Shown: positions 10,725-24,904, counted from the first letter of the stretch. The stretch is DNA of 64,000 nucleotides from Odontocerum albicorne (GCA_949825065.1 OX463852.1:20238189-20302188), one strand, 5' to 3'. Notes: a model not told the origin generated them from the sequence alone. Numbers and translations are program-made.

Positions 10725-12230
10725 CCAAAAGGGTTATCTTCAAATGCAACCTAAAGCTGCAAACGCCACCCATATGTCTAATATGTACATGGAGGCAGAC
10801 CATTTCACACGCCACGGGATCAGTAACGGCAAAAGTCCTGTCCCAATACTGTATTATTCGAATACAAATTATAAAAAAAATCTTACAAGAGAACTTAGAA
10901 ATTAATTGTGGAATTGACTATGCCTTCTAAAAGTTTTACTGTTGGCCACCAGCTCGAGACAGAGGCTCTTAAAACATAACACCCTTCGTTGTTTTTTATT
11001 TCTATAATTTTTCAATGAAAACTATGCACTAAGGGATGTGTAACATATGTTTCATGTTATTAGATCGATAGTCGAATACAATTCAACTGAGTTGTTGTCC
11101 TATTGTACTACAACATATGATAAGGGGTGATATGATTGTATTTTTTAAAGTTTTTTTAAAATTTATTTGAAACGTTTACAAATAATATGCTGTATTCATT
11201 GAAGTTTGCTCCATTGTTCCTCCGATTTTATTGACTGCAGTCGATTTCTTGTTGAAATGTGTTTTCTTGTTATGACCATTTTTACATAATCGTTTAGTGA
11301 AACTATATTTTGGATGTAAATTAAATATAAACCATTCGACATATTTTTGATCCAGTTGGAGAATTTTTTTACTTCTGTCGAATATTGCTTCATATCAAAT
11401 CGGTATTAAATTCTCTACTAGAAAGTAATTCTTAGTTCGGAAATAACAAAACTGAACCCATTATTCAAAAATAACACATTAAAATCGGAAAGAAATAATT
11501 TAAAATGAATATTGTAACTTTTTTTTTCGAACAATACTATCAATCATCATGATCAAGAAGATATGTTATACCATCTATATCTATATATCTACACATAATA
11601 AAATGTTCCCCGCCCTAGAAACAATCACAATGGATTGTATCAGGAGATAAGGGACGGTTCGGAGGTAACACAACCAATCGTTAACTATTCAGATCAGATC
11701 TTCTATTGGCTATGTTTCTCCTCGGCGCTTATCAATTGTATGGAATCTCGTCCTTATTTTAAACTTGACACGCTTTGCAAGCTTTTAGAAGCTTCTGTAT
11801 TCTTGAAACCTATGCTACTATCATTTCATATCTTCTTTCATAGAATACGAGTATATTCAAGTTAAAAAAATATTTTGACTAAAAATACATCTTTAATTTA
11901 GTTGTATTTTAGTTGACAATAGTAAATTAGTGGTAATAGGTATTTTACGAGTATATTAAATATTTCAACAGTCTTCTGAATATGTCATAAGAAAATTGTT
12001 CTAGACTTGTATTTTTCTACGTATGATTATTTTTTTATATTACGAGTATCTAAATATTGACTACAGTTTTCGTAGGAAAATATCGAAATATCTGTGCCAA
12101 AAAAGAAGTAAAAAATAAACAGCGGAAATATTTCTTGAATGCGGTTTGAACAAATATCGACTGTCACACGACTCACCACTAGGATAATTTGATGTTGATC
12201 ATGAAAATTGTGTATAAATTACTATGATAT
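10725..12230. other. Intergenic, no gene recognised
   Basis: AT-rich DNA with only short open frames lacking motifs. Three of the window's frequent TACGAGTA octamers fall at 11846, 11946 and 12041. Confidence 0.5.
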
Positions 12231-12231
12231 A

Positions 12232-13154
12232 CGAGGGTCATCCAGAAAATAAGATTACAACATTTATGTAGGATCGAAAAATGCTTGTATTTAATTGAAA
12301 TTCACAGGATACTTCACAAATATATTAAACTATTTTTCAACGTTATCGCCGTCGAGATCAAGACATTTCTGTAGTCGGGGCACCAGCTTTTGTATGCCAG
12401 TGTCATAGACCTCTGCCGCCAGCTCTTTCAGCCACTTCTTCACAGCTTCCTCGACCTCCTGATCGTTGGAAAATTGTTGGGGTGTAGTGATACACCCACG
12501 TCTCATCCCCCGTCACGATAGAGTCCAGAAAAGCTTCTCCCTCCTGTGCAAAACGATCCTAAAATTCACGCGCGACGGTCACGCGATTTTGACGGTGCTC
12601 CGGTGTGAGCATTCTGGGCACCCATCTCGCACATAACTTCTTGTAACCAAGTTTTTCCGACACAATATCACCAAGAAAACTTCGAAAAATGTCAAGGAAA
12701 TTCTTCGTGAAGGTCGTCAAGCGTCGGCGGTCATTACGCACTTGTTCTTCAATTTTTGCACAAGTTCGTCAGAAATCCCTGCCTTGCGTCGTCGTGAGTA
12801 TCAGTACGTCCTTCTCTGAACAACCTAACCCACTTCGTGACATGTTGTCGACTTATCACATCACTACCATAAACTTCCAAGAGCTTCCGATGGATATTCG
12901 CGGCGGTATTGTTCTGCAAAGTAAAAAAAACGGATGACCGCGCGGATCTCGAACGGACGGGAGGGGGTGGGAGCGCGCGACGACCTCTCCATCGGAAGAA
13001 TTTACTGTGACTGAACAAAATGGCCGACAAACACGCGGAACCAAACAAACTGACCGTTGGGAACCCCCCTACACGCCAAGTGTGCCAACATCGAAACAAA
13101 AAATTTCCCCCGGCCTCAGGAGCCCTTGTAACCTTACTTTCTAGGTGTCCCTCG
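12232..13154 (-). mobile_element. Mariner element with the catalytic core deleted
   Basis: The ends are inverted repeats (left CGAGGGTCATCCAGAAAATA; right, complemented, CGAGGGACACCTAGAAAGTA) flanked by TA at 12230-12231 and 13155-13156. The minus strand keeps the transposase helix-turn-helix region (NNTAANIHRKLLEVYGSD, HVTKWVRLFREGRTD), the linker block ARWVPRMLTPEHRQNRV, the first catalytic aspartate in DETWVYHYTP, and the C-terminus. At about 12480 the DETWVYHYTP coding runs straight into the C-terminal FSND-EEAVKKWL region, so the segment with the second and third aspartates is absent. Frameshifts add to this. It cannot encode active transposase but keeps both ends. Confidence 0.85.
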
Positions 13155-13159
13155 TATAT

Positions 13160-15260
13160 TGATTTTAAAAGCGATTTATATTTGTTACTTTCTAATTTAA
13201 TGAATATACAATGTCGAATCATTCCAAAATGGCTATTTTTAATATATTTAAAAAACTAAAGTGTTACAAATCATTTTTAGAAAACAATGACAAATTTTGC
13301 CAATTATTAGAAAAATATCGATTGGTTTACTCTTTTTTGATATATTCAAGAACGTATTTAACTAAAAAAACGTACAAACGAATTAATGATTTACACCTTC
13401 CCTTTTTAGAAGTCACAATCCAGTGTAACTTATAAAGCAATTTACCAATAATAGCTCGAGGGTCTTGGTAATACTTTTGATCTTCATCGTACCTCCTGAG
13501 GTTTCGGTTTCGATTTCGCTTCCTATGTTACTTAAACCCATACTTAGAAACATAATAAATATTTCAATCATTTTAAAAATACACGAATATATTGATCAAG
13601 TTTTCGAAAACTTTAAATTATTGCAGAAAAAATATTTTATGTGACTTTTGAACAAATTGTTTGAATACCAAATAAGAATCAAGAATCTAGTTTTAGCGAT
13701 AGCTGAGTCTTTGAATTTATTTGATGTTACATACTTAATTTACATATGTAGTGTGAATATTCATACATTTTTTTCAAGTGTTCTAAATTATTTGATGTTT
13801 ATCTTTTCTCCGTGAATCTTTATGTACAACTATAGTTTTATATAAACCTACATACCTCGGGCCGTTGGATCGATTAATTTAAAAAAAAATTGTACATATT
13901 AAATATGAGATGTCAATAGTAAATCAAAATTCCACTATGAATTAGATAATTAATCCTGCTATCTTAAATAATTGGGTAGATATCCTAAGTCATTTTAGGC
14001 GGGATAATTTCATCGAATATTTTTCACCAGCCACTGCCTTCGGTAAGTAACGAAAAGTATGTAGATAACTTTCACACTTAATATGGTTATTTTTTATTAT
14101 TTCATACCACTTGCAGCACCTTATTAATAAATACAAAATAAACAGTGTTTGTAGATTGGTCATGCATACATTTTCTGAGTATTTGAGGTATCTACCTGGT
14201 TCTTATGGGTCTAAACCTCCAGAAAATGCGATTAAAATCAATAGGATAACATCTCCAGATTACCCGGAATACCCGACAAAAACTGAATGTGTACTATTTA
14301 TCTCAAAAACTGTCCCAGTTGTAACAAAACTCCACGTTTTTTTTTTCAAAACCTCTTAATTAGGGCATGGAACACATCAGATAGCATCTACAGTGCAAAA
14401 AATTAACGCAGAGAACCATAACAGAAGAACATATCACACTAGAGAATTAGAAATCAATATTTGTCTTAAAAACTATGATAGAGAGAGCAAACAAAGATTA
14501 TTATATTAAATTGCACTTCCATTGTTCTCTACAATATGATGGGCTGATAATCACATGGATTCGTTTCCAATTTATCAGAAATGTGTGAAAAGCCTTGACC
14601 GTGAAATCTAAACTGGGACCCGTTTTAAGGGTTTTATTGGGAATCGAATCCGATTATTAAGAATGTGTTTAAAACATTTCACAGTGTTTTAATTTATTCT
14701 TTGTTGTGTTATTCGTGGCTGAAGATCACGATCACTTCGGTTAACTGCATGCCCCTAAATAATTCACCTCCACTTGTATCTGTTTTGTTTTTTTTAATTG
14801 TCGAACTAAAGTTTTTGTGAACAATTCGGGATAGGTTTAGGATACACTAGAAGATGCATTTTCCTTCTGAAAATGCCCATAATAACGCCGGAACCTTAGC
14901 TAGTCTTAAATAAAACATGCGTGTAATTTGTATGGGTACTCAGCTGCTAGAACTGGGTAGTTTCTTGCTCAGGTCTAAGTTGGAATATATCTTGTTATCT
15001 GAGATCACGTTTCTGCTTAAACGGGAGATAAGATTATTCCACAAGTATGTTGAATACCAAGTTGCCCATCTTAAATTCAATATTAACTAGTCCGCACTAG
15101 CACTCTAATGGCAGGTGTGCAGGATAAGCAATTTGACGTCCCGAGTTTGATGATTCCCAGGATAACATTTCCATACCTCGTTCATTTGAATTCAATATAT
15201 TCCTATACTTTAGTAAGCGCATTATATTAATTGGATGTTTATATAAGAAAATGATCCAGC
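13160..15260. other. Intergenic, no gene recognised
   Basis: AT-rich sequence. A badly decayed SINE-like patch lies at about 14530-14660 (GGGAATCGAATCCGATT). Nothing else is recognisable. Confidence 0.45.
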
Positions 15261-15267
15261 TAACATA

Positions 15268-15350
15268 TTTATTTATTTAAAACATCATTGTAAAACAATC
15301 TGGCGGGCTTACTACCGATCGGTAATCTCTTACAACTAACCAGACATTAC
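15268..15350 (-). mobile_element. LINE-A 3' tail fragment
   Basis: TTTATTTATTTAAAACATC, then CAATCTGGCGGGCTTACTACC, then GGTAATCTCTTACAACTAAC: the complement of the LINE-A/SINE shared 3' tail with the TAAA-type terminus. Only the extreme 3' end was inserted, as expected of severe 5' truncation. Confidence 0.65.
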
Positions 15351-15849
15351 ATATTTCGGCATACTTGGGAAATCGGATTATATTAATTATAGCGTGCTAT
15401 AACAAACGAGTATACGAGTATGTCGAATAAAAATGTATGCGGATTGCTGAATAACATGGCAGTGATATCAGAGAGATGTGAAGAGAAAGATCTGAGAGTG
15501 AAGTTGGGAAATACATAGACATTGTCGTATAATAAGCTGATGTATTAAGCAAGATCAAGAAGAGAACTCTGAGACGGTTTGGGCGTGAAGAACGAATGAA
15601 TGAAAAAAATCTGATGGGTGCGTTTTTTCTTCAATTTTTGTATATGTTCTCTAATAAAGTGTTGTCCTGAGTAACTGAGCACATTTAATTATATTCTTAC
15701 ATTTCAAATAGCTTAAGCGTCACTTCTACTGCCAGAAACCCTTATTATTCGTACATATGATACATATATAATATTACGTCATTTCATTAACGGAGTAGAC
15801 AACTAGGACAAATAGTAGATCCATACGCGTTTTCATACAACTCCTACGA

Positions 15850-16190
15850 TTTTTTTTACTTTTATGTATCCTTCTTTCAAAATATAATTTACTTAATCCA
15901 ACCATACTTTCCTCGATCTTTTCTACCACGCCTTCCACTCACATTTGTACATAGATTTGTTTTTTTAGTATTTCTTTTTTCATTTGTTCGACATTCCCAA
16001 ACCATCAAAGAGTATTCTTTTTCATCTTACTTAACATTTCAGCCTTAAGTTCGCTTTCATCCCTAATTAGTTCATTATGTATTCTATCATACATTTTTCC
16101 CTCATGTAGTTTTCTCAGTACATTCATTTCCACAGTATTTATTCGACTTCTATCAGTTTTATTCCACGCCTACGTTTAACTCCCATACAT
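15850..16190 (-). mobile_element. RTE-like LINE relic, downstream part of a split copy
   Basis: Resembles the 8935 and 57340 relics (CTTACTTAACATTTCAGCC, CTCATGTAGTTTTCTCAGTA). It appears to be the 3'-ward half of a copy whose reverse-transcriptase half resumes at 17045. The LINE-A copy at 16192-17040 sits between them. Confidence 0.5.
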
Positions 16191-16191
16191 C

Positions 16192-17040
16192 TTTTATTTA
16201 TTTATTTAACACTTTTATTGCAAATACAATCTGGCGGGCTTATTAGCAGGCGGCAATCTCTTCCAGCCAACCAGACAAAAGTAAATGAAGCAAGTTACGT
16301 GGTCGCATAAATCATTCAAATGACTATCCATCCCCACGAAATCCATAAACATATACGTGAGCACATGCCCACGAACCCCACAAAGACGGACAGTCACCCG
16401 AACATTATTTTTCATATAAAGTGAGATATCATCAATCAAAAGGAAAGGAAGGGATGGTGGAGAGGAAAGGAAAAGGAAAATCAAAAATGAGCCATGTTAT
16501 TTTACTGACTAGAAATTAAGAGGTTTTTCAGTCGCTTCTTAAAGCATGCCAAGGACGGAGCGAGTCTTATATTGGTTTGTAACTGATTCCTGAGTCTCAC
16601 TTCATGGGCAGTAAAGGACGACGTAAAGAAAGAGGAGCGGTGAACTGGAAAGGGCAATAAACAATCTCTGTTTGAGCGTAGCGCTAATCCATGATTGGAA
16701 AGACGCTGAAAATTCTCGGCGAGATAATAGGGGGCGGCGGGACAGTTAAAGATATTATACAATAGAGACAGTATGTGAATTTGGCGTCTATTTCTAACAT
16801 TCAACCTGTTCAATGCCTTCTGGTATGAAGTTATATGATCGTACTTACGTAGGTTGAAAATGAATCTTAGGCACACATTTTGAAGACACTGTAATTTGTC
16901 CAGCTGTTCCCCTGTAACATCCAAGTAACATACGTCCGCATAGTCCAGAATTGGAAAGAGCAGAGATTGTACGAGTAAAATTTTGGTTTTAGTTGGAAGG
17001 AATCTTTGCAACACTTTAAGGGAATGAAGGCTGAAGAAGA
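16192..17040 (-). mobile_element. LINE-A copy, 5'-truncated, C-terminal ORF open
   Basis: A minus-strand open frame (16502-17014) of about 170 codons encodes the region after the RT catalytic domain: LLFPILDYADVCYLD, QLDKLQCLQNVCLRFIF, RNRRQIHILSLLYN and a C-terminal ACFKKRLKNLLISSQ. These blocks are typical of Jockey/CR1-type LINE C-termini. The 3' UTR (16200-16500) matches that at 258-600 closely, and the element ends in a TAAA repeat (TTTATTTATTTA at 16195 on the plus strand). It is 5'-truncated just upstream of the open frame. It looks younger than its neighbours because the frame is intact. Confidence 0.85.
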
Positions 17041-17044
17041 TCCT

Positions 17045-17520
17045 TCATAAATGGTGCTAAAATAATATTGTCGAGATCATCTTTGCAGATTTTGATACTG
17101 TCTAGTTCGAGAATATATATTTTAATGCTCCATCGACTTTATTTCCTAACACCACACCCATTCGATATATCTCGTAATTCCTAATAACAGAATACCACAA
17201 CTTTCTCCAATTCATTGTTCACCAATATATTGCATTTTTTTTTTTCACACTTTTCTATCACCATGACTTTGGATTTTTTAATATTCATTCTCCGATCTTT
17301 TTCTTCAAAAATCTCTTTCTATCTACTTATTAAACTTCATAATTCATCCTCGATCTCCGCTAATATTACTATATCATTAGCATACAGCAATTAGCATACT
17401 CGTACATTCCCATTCGACATTTAGACGCAATCCATTAGTTCCTTCACACACGAATCTATGTAAATATTTAACAACCAGGGGGCCATTTTGTGGATCAGTG
17501 ATTTAAATAAATTACACATA
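17045..17520 (-). mobile_element. RTE-like LINE relic, reverse-transcriptase part
   Basis: On the minus strand at about 17330-17400 the sequence reads LANDIVILAEIEDEL, a decayed YADD catalytic box with its usual following block. RRMNIKKSKVMVIEKCE then follows. This is an RTE-type RT palm. Stops interrupt it. It continues on the other side of LINE-A at 15850-16190. Confidence 0.6.
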
Positions 17521-17524
17521 CAAG

Positions 17525-19540
17525 TTCATGTAAAAATAAAAAATTCAAAGTACCATATAAGTGAAATATTAAAAAAGATGTATTTTTATTTGCATTATCT
17601 ATTCCTCAATTTCATGTAAAAAGAATCCTACCCAATGGCGAAATGTATTTCTCAATAGCACTTATTTATTTATCCTTTCCCATCTTCCTTTTCCTTTAAC
17701 AAAAATAATTAATTAAGGAATATTTTTTGAACTGTTCTTTAATTCTTTAAAGCTTTCCTTTTTTCAAATAACATTATAATCTATATACCTAGAAATTGGC
17801 ACTAATCGGCATAACTCTTGTCTGGTTGGCTGGAAAGAGATTGCCGTATTGCAACAAAATCGTTATTTGTATATTTTACAATGAAGTGCCTAAATAAATT
17901 AATAGATAAAACTCATATTTTACCTTTTTGAAGAAACACAACGTCGCATTGGAAGAGCATTTGTTAATTGATGTTTTTCTTGTACTATTTTCATCTAAAA
18001 TTAACATTAAATGAGAAATGAATCCATGAAATACACATTTTACTGACTTGATATTTTCTTTTAACAAGTTTATTTTTTTTTAGTGCAAATTAAAAAAATA
18101 TATGCGGGTTGAATTTCATAAGCTTACTTATCCTGTTATACTCGTATAATTGTTAGGCTTAAAATGTGGCGGCGTCGGTGGAAACTATTTGGAAACTACA
18201 ATAAAAAATGATAATTCTCAGTGTAATCAGTTACCAACTTTTGACAGTAACCCCTTAATATATTAGTTTGATAATATTAAAATCACCCTCTCCTACGTGT
18301 GTAAACTATTTTAGTAAGATGACTCATGGCACAAATTGAATATGATTCTGCCATCACCTTTCCTGGACCAATTATTTTATTATATGTAAATAAAATAATT
18401 GTCTAAACATTGTTTCGTGTTCACATTGTTGTCGCCTTTATAATTGGCATTGTTTATTTATTGATAACTTTTACAAATGTTGAATGAAATATGCATTTTG
18501 TTTCAATTATTTTTTATGTGTGATTATTCTAACATCTTCCTCTCAACATCAGGCCCAGATGTTGTATTTTACTTGTAGAAGCATTACCAGCTGGCTCTGA
18601 ATTGCTCTGTAGGATTTGGAAATCCATCAATAGGCTTCGAATATGGATTGGGAGAATCAAAGATAACAGTGAAGTTGCACCTGTCAGATTCCGTCTTTAT
18701 ACTTTGTTTTCAATGCGTATTTTGTTTTTAATTTGCTTTCAAATTATTTGTCTTTTACGTTTGTATTTTTTGCGCAATGCGGCCTGTGCGCCTGTGGATA
18801 GCCCCGTATTGTGTTGGTAACATGTGATTTTGTAACATATAAGCTACAAAAAACATACATTTTTATGTAAAATGGTCTTAGATTGAAACCCGTCCGGAGG
18901 GGAATCTATTAGGAATCGAACAATATTGTGAAGGGCTAGATATGGAGAAATATTGTAAAGGGCTTGAAATGGGGAAAGAGTACACTTATATTTTATCGTC
19001 TATTTTAATATGCTTCAATGCCGTATTACGAAAAAATTGATATCGAAGCCTTGATTATGACGAATCTGTCATGTTTCTTCAAAAACCCGAGCCTTATTAT
19101 CGTAAGGTTGCTGTCAAACGTTGGTAAGTGGCAAAATCATGTTATAAAATATCGCAATTTTATATTTAGACGTAAAAATATGTTTTCTTAATCAAATACT
19201 GCTTACTTGTGAACTTCTCAAATCTAATTGAGCTCAACTTTGTTACGATTTCTTAATTTTCTCTAATATGAAACTGAGAAAATTGATTTTAGGTGTTTTG
19301 TTTCTTTTTAATTAACTATAGTAAAATATATCTTTAATTTTTATTTTTTCTCTTTTTGGCTGTTAACACTGGAATCACATACAACTTGCAAAGAATACTC
19401 TAGTCTAAAATACACCAAATAATACTTTCACATAAGAGTACATGGCAATGTTGATATATTCCTGTAATAACTGTTGATGTAGTATGTTATATGTTAAATT
19501 ATCAATTCCTGCAAACGTTTACCTTATTCCATTAGAGTAC
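17525..19540. other. Intergenic, no gene recognised
   Basis: AT-rich. A decayed SINE-like patch lies at about 18885-18925 (GGGAATCTATTAGGAATCGA). No open frame of note. Confidence 0.45.
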
Positions 19541-19701
19541 AGAACCGCTGGTATCTGGGCAGCCACCAAAGGCGCCGATAACACAAGAGTGCCGTGTAGG
19601 TTCCGAATTACAAGTTTTAATACCTGGACGAAATTGAAAAACGGTAAATACTGAAATTCACACAAACGAATTCTACTTAACACATGTGTAAAAATCTATA
19701 T

Positions 19702-19950
19702 TCATTTATTTATTTAATACTTCATTGTACAATAACATAATCTTGCAGGCTTATTGCTAGGCAGCAATTTCTTCCAACCAACCACACAAAAGTTTATCAA
19801 GAAATTTACACCGTCACAAAAAATATTCAAATAATTATTCAACTGTACAAAACTTATGAACATTTTTACCTAGTAAAAAAAGTGAGATATTATCAATCAC
19901 TAAAAAAAAGGTAGGGATGATACAGAGGAAAGAAAAATCAGTAATGAAAC
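19702..19950 (-). mobile_element. LINE-A 3' UTR fragment
   Basis: Begins with the complement of the TAAA tail (CATTTATTTATTTAATACTT), followed by the shared tail (GCAGGCTTATTGCTAGGC). It then continues through the 3' UTR in the same order as 16192-16480, including GTGAGATATTATCAATCA and GATACAGAGGAAAG. More diverged than the 16192 copy. Confidence 0.7.
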
Positions 19951-19954
19951 TACA

Positions 19955-21535
19955 TACCTATACATAATTTACGGGTAATAACTTACAAACTAAAAAGCGA
20001 CAAACTTGTAAGTCCGCGAAATAGAAAGATTCTTTATGTAGGGCTGATACAATATTTTTTGTTTTAATTTGGATTTCTATTAAAATGTTACTGCACTGTA
20101 CTATCTGCTCGAGCGGCTTATTTGTAATTGTTTTTCGAAATTTGCAATTCGATAAACCCAAAATGCAAGTTTAATATTTTACATACATTTTCAGAGCCTT
20201 AGTGTTTGGGCTATTATTTGTTGATTATTTTGATTTCATTGTTTATTTAGAAAGCGAATTATAGAGTTAATAAATGCGAAAATTATACCTTGTCCATGTT
20301 AGATATTTAAAGGCCCCGCAAGACTCTTGTTCCGCATGTTGCTTATTTATATCATAATTTTATGTTTCTATTTAATAAGTTTATGTACAACCTGTGATTT
20401 AATATGTCAATAATTAAAAAAAAATTTGTTTAATTTTTTCTTTGTTTTAATTATAGGTTTTTTAATGTTGGTAATATAATAAGGCGTGCGATTGTTTCAC
20501 ATGTTAAAGAACTCTCATTTATGCTTCTCATTTTACTATAATAAATGTATTTTCAAAATAAAACTACTTATTTTAATGTGTCAGATTATTATAACTTACA
20601 AATTTAAGAAAAAAGGTGCCAAATCTAGAAGGATGTCAAAACCTATGTGTGCCTCTATCCAATGCAAAGATAATAAAGTATGTATAAGTATACTTATAAT
20701 GTTACTCCAACTATGAACTTACTAACTTTTGGCAGTATCCTAATAATATTCAAATTAACTTATGCTTTTAACAAGTTTAATATGATATTCAAATTGTTAT
20801 TTCAAATTTATTGCAATAATGTTTTTTAGCCGTCTTAGCCTCGTTACTGTAGAACGTTAGTCTTCCTCTCGGGGTTCCATTTCAATTCTCGCTGGTGACC
20901 AAATACTAATAACCTACTTTGATTTTCTTAAATTTAATTTTCAATTTTTCATTTTGTTTTGATCTTATTTAAAATAAATAATTAAAATTTTTAAATTTCA
21001 AAACAATTTTTTGCTATAAAAAATGATGAAATATAGTGCTTCGTTTATCTCCAATATAATTTAATTAAAGAAATCGTAGTTGTTTGGATGAAGAAGTGCC
21101 GAAAGATGTGTGTCGCAATAGGAAAGTCTTGAGTTTTCTCCATTCTGCCTACCACGTCAGAAAAAGGGTGCAATGATATGTACGTACAACTTACTCGTAA
21201 TTAAATGTGAACCAGTATGTGGATGACGTCAAAAATATTATAGAAATAACCAATAAATATTAAATGGTCTTAGAAACACTTAAATATTCCTTACAATTTA
21301 CTATGGATTCCATACAACGTTTTTGGGTGGTAGAATGTCAATTTGTCATAATTTTATGTTTTCATATATATCAGATTACTGTACGAATGTAATTTATTTT
21401 ACAATCATATCAAATTGTATGACGTTTCCGCAGTAAAAGCAGTCTTTAAGTTTATATCCATTAAGAAATCTTTATTGTAAATCAAAAGATCTATTCAAGT
21501 CAAAGTAAAAAGCTAAAGTATCTTTGAAAATCAAT
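19955..21535. other. Intergenic, no gene recognised
   Basis: AT-rich. A possible decayed SINE head lies at about 20830-20905 in plus orientation (CGTTAGTCTTCCTCTCGGGG). Nothing else is supported. Confidence 0.45.
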
Positions 21536-21539
21536 CATT

Positions 21540-21745
21540 TTTTGTATATAGTACAACCTGGCGTGCCTATTGTCATGTGACGATCTCTTCCAACCAACCA
21601 GAAATATGTTAAAGAGGCCTTGAGTGAAAATATTACTAGAATCCTGCTTTTTTTATTTTAATCTGGGTTAAAAAGAAATCGAACAAGGAACCCCAGGATT
21701 GAGAGACAGGCGTTTTACCAACTAGGCCCAGGAGGTTGTCATAGT
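21540..21745 (-). repeat. tRNA-derived SINE copy, full length
   Basis: Minus orientation with all parts: tail GTACAACCTGGCGTGCCTAT and GATCTCTTCCAACCAACCAG, linker, then the head complement (GAAATCGAAC, ACCAACTAGGCCCAGGAGGT). Confidence 0.85.
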
Positions 21746-21749
21746 AGAG

Positions 21750-24300
21750 AGCATAATATTTACATATTTCAGAAAAGAAAAAGAACAGGTATTAAAAGGA
21801 AATTTTCAAAAACCTCCTAATTAAATCTCAAACTTCCGCTTGATGAGATTAAAGGACGAGGACGAGGACGAGGATGCGAGTGAAAGAGCGAGATGATGTT
21901 AAATATGTAGAACTGGATTCATTTATGAAATGCGACCAAAAAAATCTCATTCCCTAAAAAGTTTTAAATTTGAACCAACTTATTCCATTCAGTATAATAT
22001 GACACTATGAATATGCCCTAAAATATTATACGATTACGTCCAACTTGTATAATTGCATTCAATTTTTGGATCGTGCATAACGGAATTTAGTTTATTGAAT
22101 GTAGATAAACACACAGTTTTTACCTATTTTGAGATATTTGAGTAAAAATAGAGTCATTTGTTTATGTGCTTATATGAAACGGTTTATTTTTATGATGAAA
22201 TTAAATCATAAAATATAAATTTGACTGGTTTGGTATTTTAGCGCATGCAAGATTGAGGTACGCTTATTTGATATTTCAAATGAACCAAATAATATACTCG
22301 TATATACTCGTAGTTTGTCTGTGGATTACTTTTTGTATGAACACTGAACACGTCTAACTAAAAACAAATGTAATAATTATTATTTGATGTGATTTGGAAA
22401 ACTGTATTTTTTCCATATACTGCTGTTTTTCCACCTATCAACTTAAGCCAAGTTGTAAAATATATGTTAGAAATAAATTATAAGTTTCTTTATTTCGACA
22501 ACCGTTCGATGAAATATTTCATATTTACAGAATTTCGAATCGGCTCCAGAGGGATTTTCATATTTTAATAAGAAAAGAAATAAAACAAAATATTCGTTTG
22601 ATACAATATTTACTTGATTTTGATAAGTATTCTTACCTACTAATATCGACTGTAATAATAGTAAAATATGTACATTAAAACTATTTTATTATTTACATTA
22701 TATTTCTTATAAATTATATTTCTTATGTAAAAACTAAGTGTGGATACTCTTAGTAAATTATATGTGCAAAAAGTATTAAATTTTTGTATATCACAACAAT
22801 TATTATTTCTTTAAGTATATTTATGAAATTTAAACAATATTTTTATGAATATACTTTTCTTTAATACAATATTGTTTAAATTGACTGGTTTGTGTATTTG
22901 GTATGTTTAAAATACCTTTTTGTTTTTACTGCTTAGTTTTTATTTTTGCTGGCTTATATTTAATGCACATAATATAATTTAATACGACATAATGAAAACC
23001 CTATAATTTAAAATATGTAAATCATTACTGGTAATCGGTAATCTAATACAATTCTATTCTTCATATTCTAACTATCAGATGTACTTAAGTCTTCAGAAAA
23101 ATCTTAAAAAATCCTTATCATAACGGGTTTTGTAAAGAGGTTATAAAATTTATAAAGGTGTGTTCTCATTTTTTTAAATGCATAACCCCTTTTGAATTAA
23201 GTCAATCACATAAAAAATATTATGGTTATATTTTTTTATGATATATTGTAACATATACTCGATTGTTTTTTTAACGTGCTCGTAGAAGAATGAAATCATA
23301 ATAAATCTATTATATTTTTAATGATGTTAACAAGTTTGATTGTAGGTATTTATTTATTCTATGTTTATATTTTTCTCTTGTACTCGTATTTGAAACTCTT
23401 TGTACAACAATTAAATTACATGAATTAAGTAATTAAATTGTTTGTTTGTTAAATTTCACGCAAAAGGAGTTTCGAAATATATATTTTTGAAACATTTTAC
23501 TTGTAGTTATTATCAAGATTTCAAAATAAAAGATAAAGACATCCCTTGCTATACTTGATCTCATTTTACATGATTTCGCTATAACGCGATTTTAATGAAA
23601 ATTAGAAAAAAAACATATAAAAACTCTCTTTAAAATTTACCTTGCTGAAAGGAATAAGCTTTGTGGGTCTTATAAAACAAATAAATATAAATAATTATTG
23701 TTGTTTACTTCTTGTAGATTACTTTTTTCGATTAGAATCATATGACCTAGATTAAAAGAAATTCAATTTTCGTATTTTCTAGTACCAATTAATCGCGTAA
23801 AATGAGGGATAACTGTTTGTTGAAGGACTATATTTTTATTCAGCGATATTTTATATCTTAATTTATTTTTTTTGTTCGATATTATTTATATATATCACTA
23901 TTAGTTATATTTTATTTGTAGTGATGTCAAAGTTTTCAACCATTTTTATTAAAGAGTTTGGAGATCAACTTTAAAAAATATTAATAATAATTTTAAATAT
24001 TGATTTAGTTTATTGATTCACTTACCACTTTGTTAACTGAAAGTTTAAAAGACATAACAGAGAAGTTTTCTTTTTTTTTACTCTACAAGGTTATAACTCT
24101 CTCGGCTAAGATTTTAATTAGATGAATTGAATGTAACTGGCAACTTTGTTGAATTTATATTCTATGCAAAGTAGTTAACCTACTTTTATAAATTTTATGG
24201 GCGTTGACAGTTGTCTCCAAATTAGACAGATAATATTGAAAAAAAGTAAAGATGGTAAGAATTAAAAATAGCCTTAATTTTTCCTACAAAATTTGAAATA
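21750..24300. other. AT-rich intergenic, no gene recognised
   Basis: Very AT-rich with many homopolymer runs. No open frame, RNA gene or repeat could be recognised. Two TACTCGTA octamers lie 10 bp apart at 22295 and 22305, and a third is at 23381. Confidence 0.45.
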
Positions 24301-24311
24301 CATTTTATTTG

Positions 24312-24900
<589 letters not shown>

Positions 24901-24904
24901 AACG

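Noticed and set aside
12689..13259. Several plus-strand ORFs of 60-80 codons
   Set aside because: They are antisense to the mariner transposase remnants and cross the element's boundary.
20486..20716. Plus-strand ORF of 76 codons
   Set aside because: Composition follows the AT-rich background, with no motif and no splice or promoter context.
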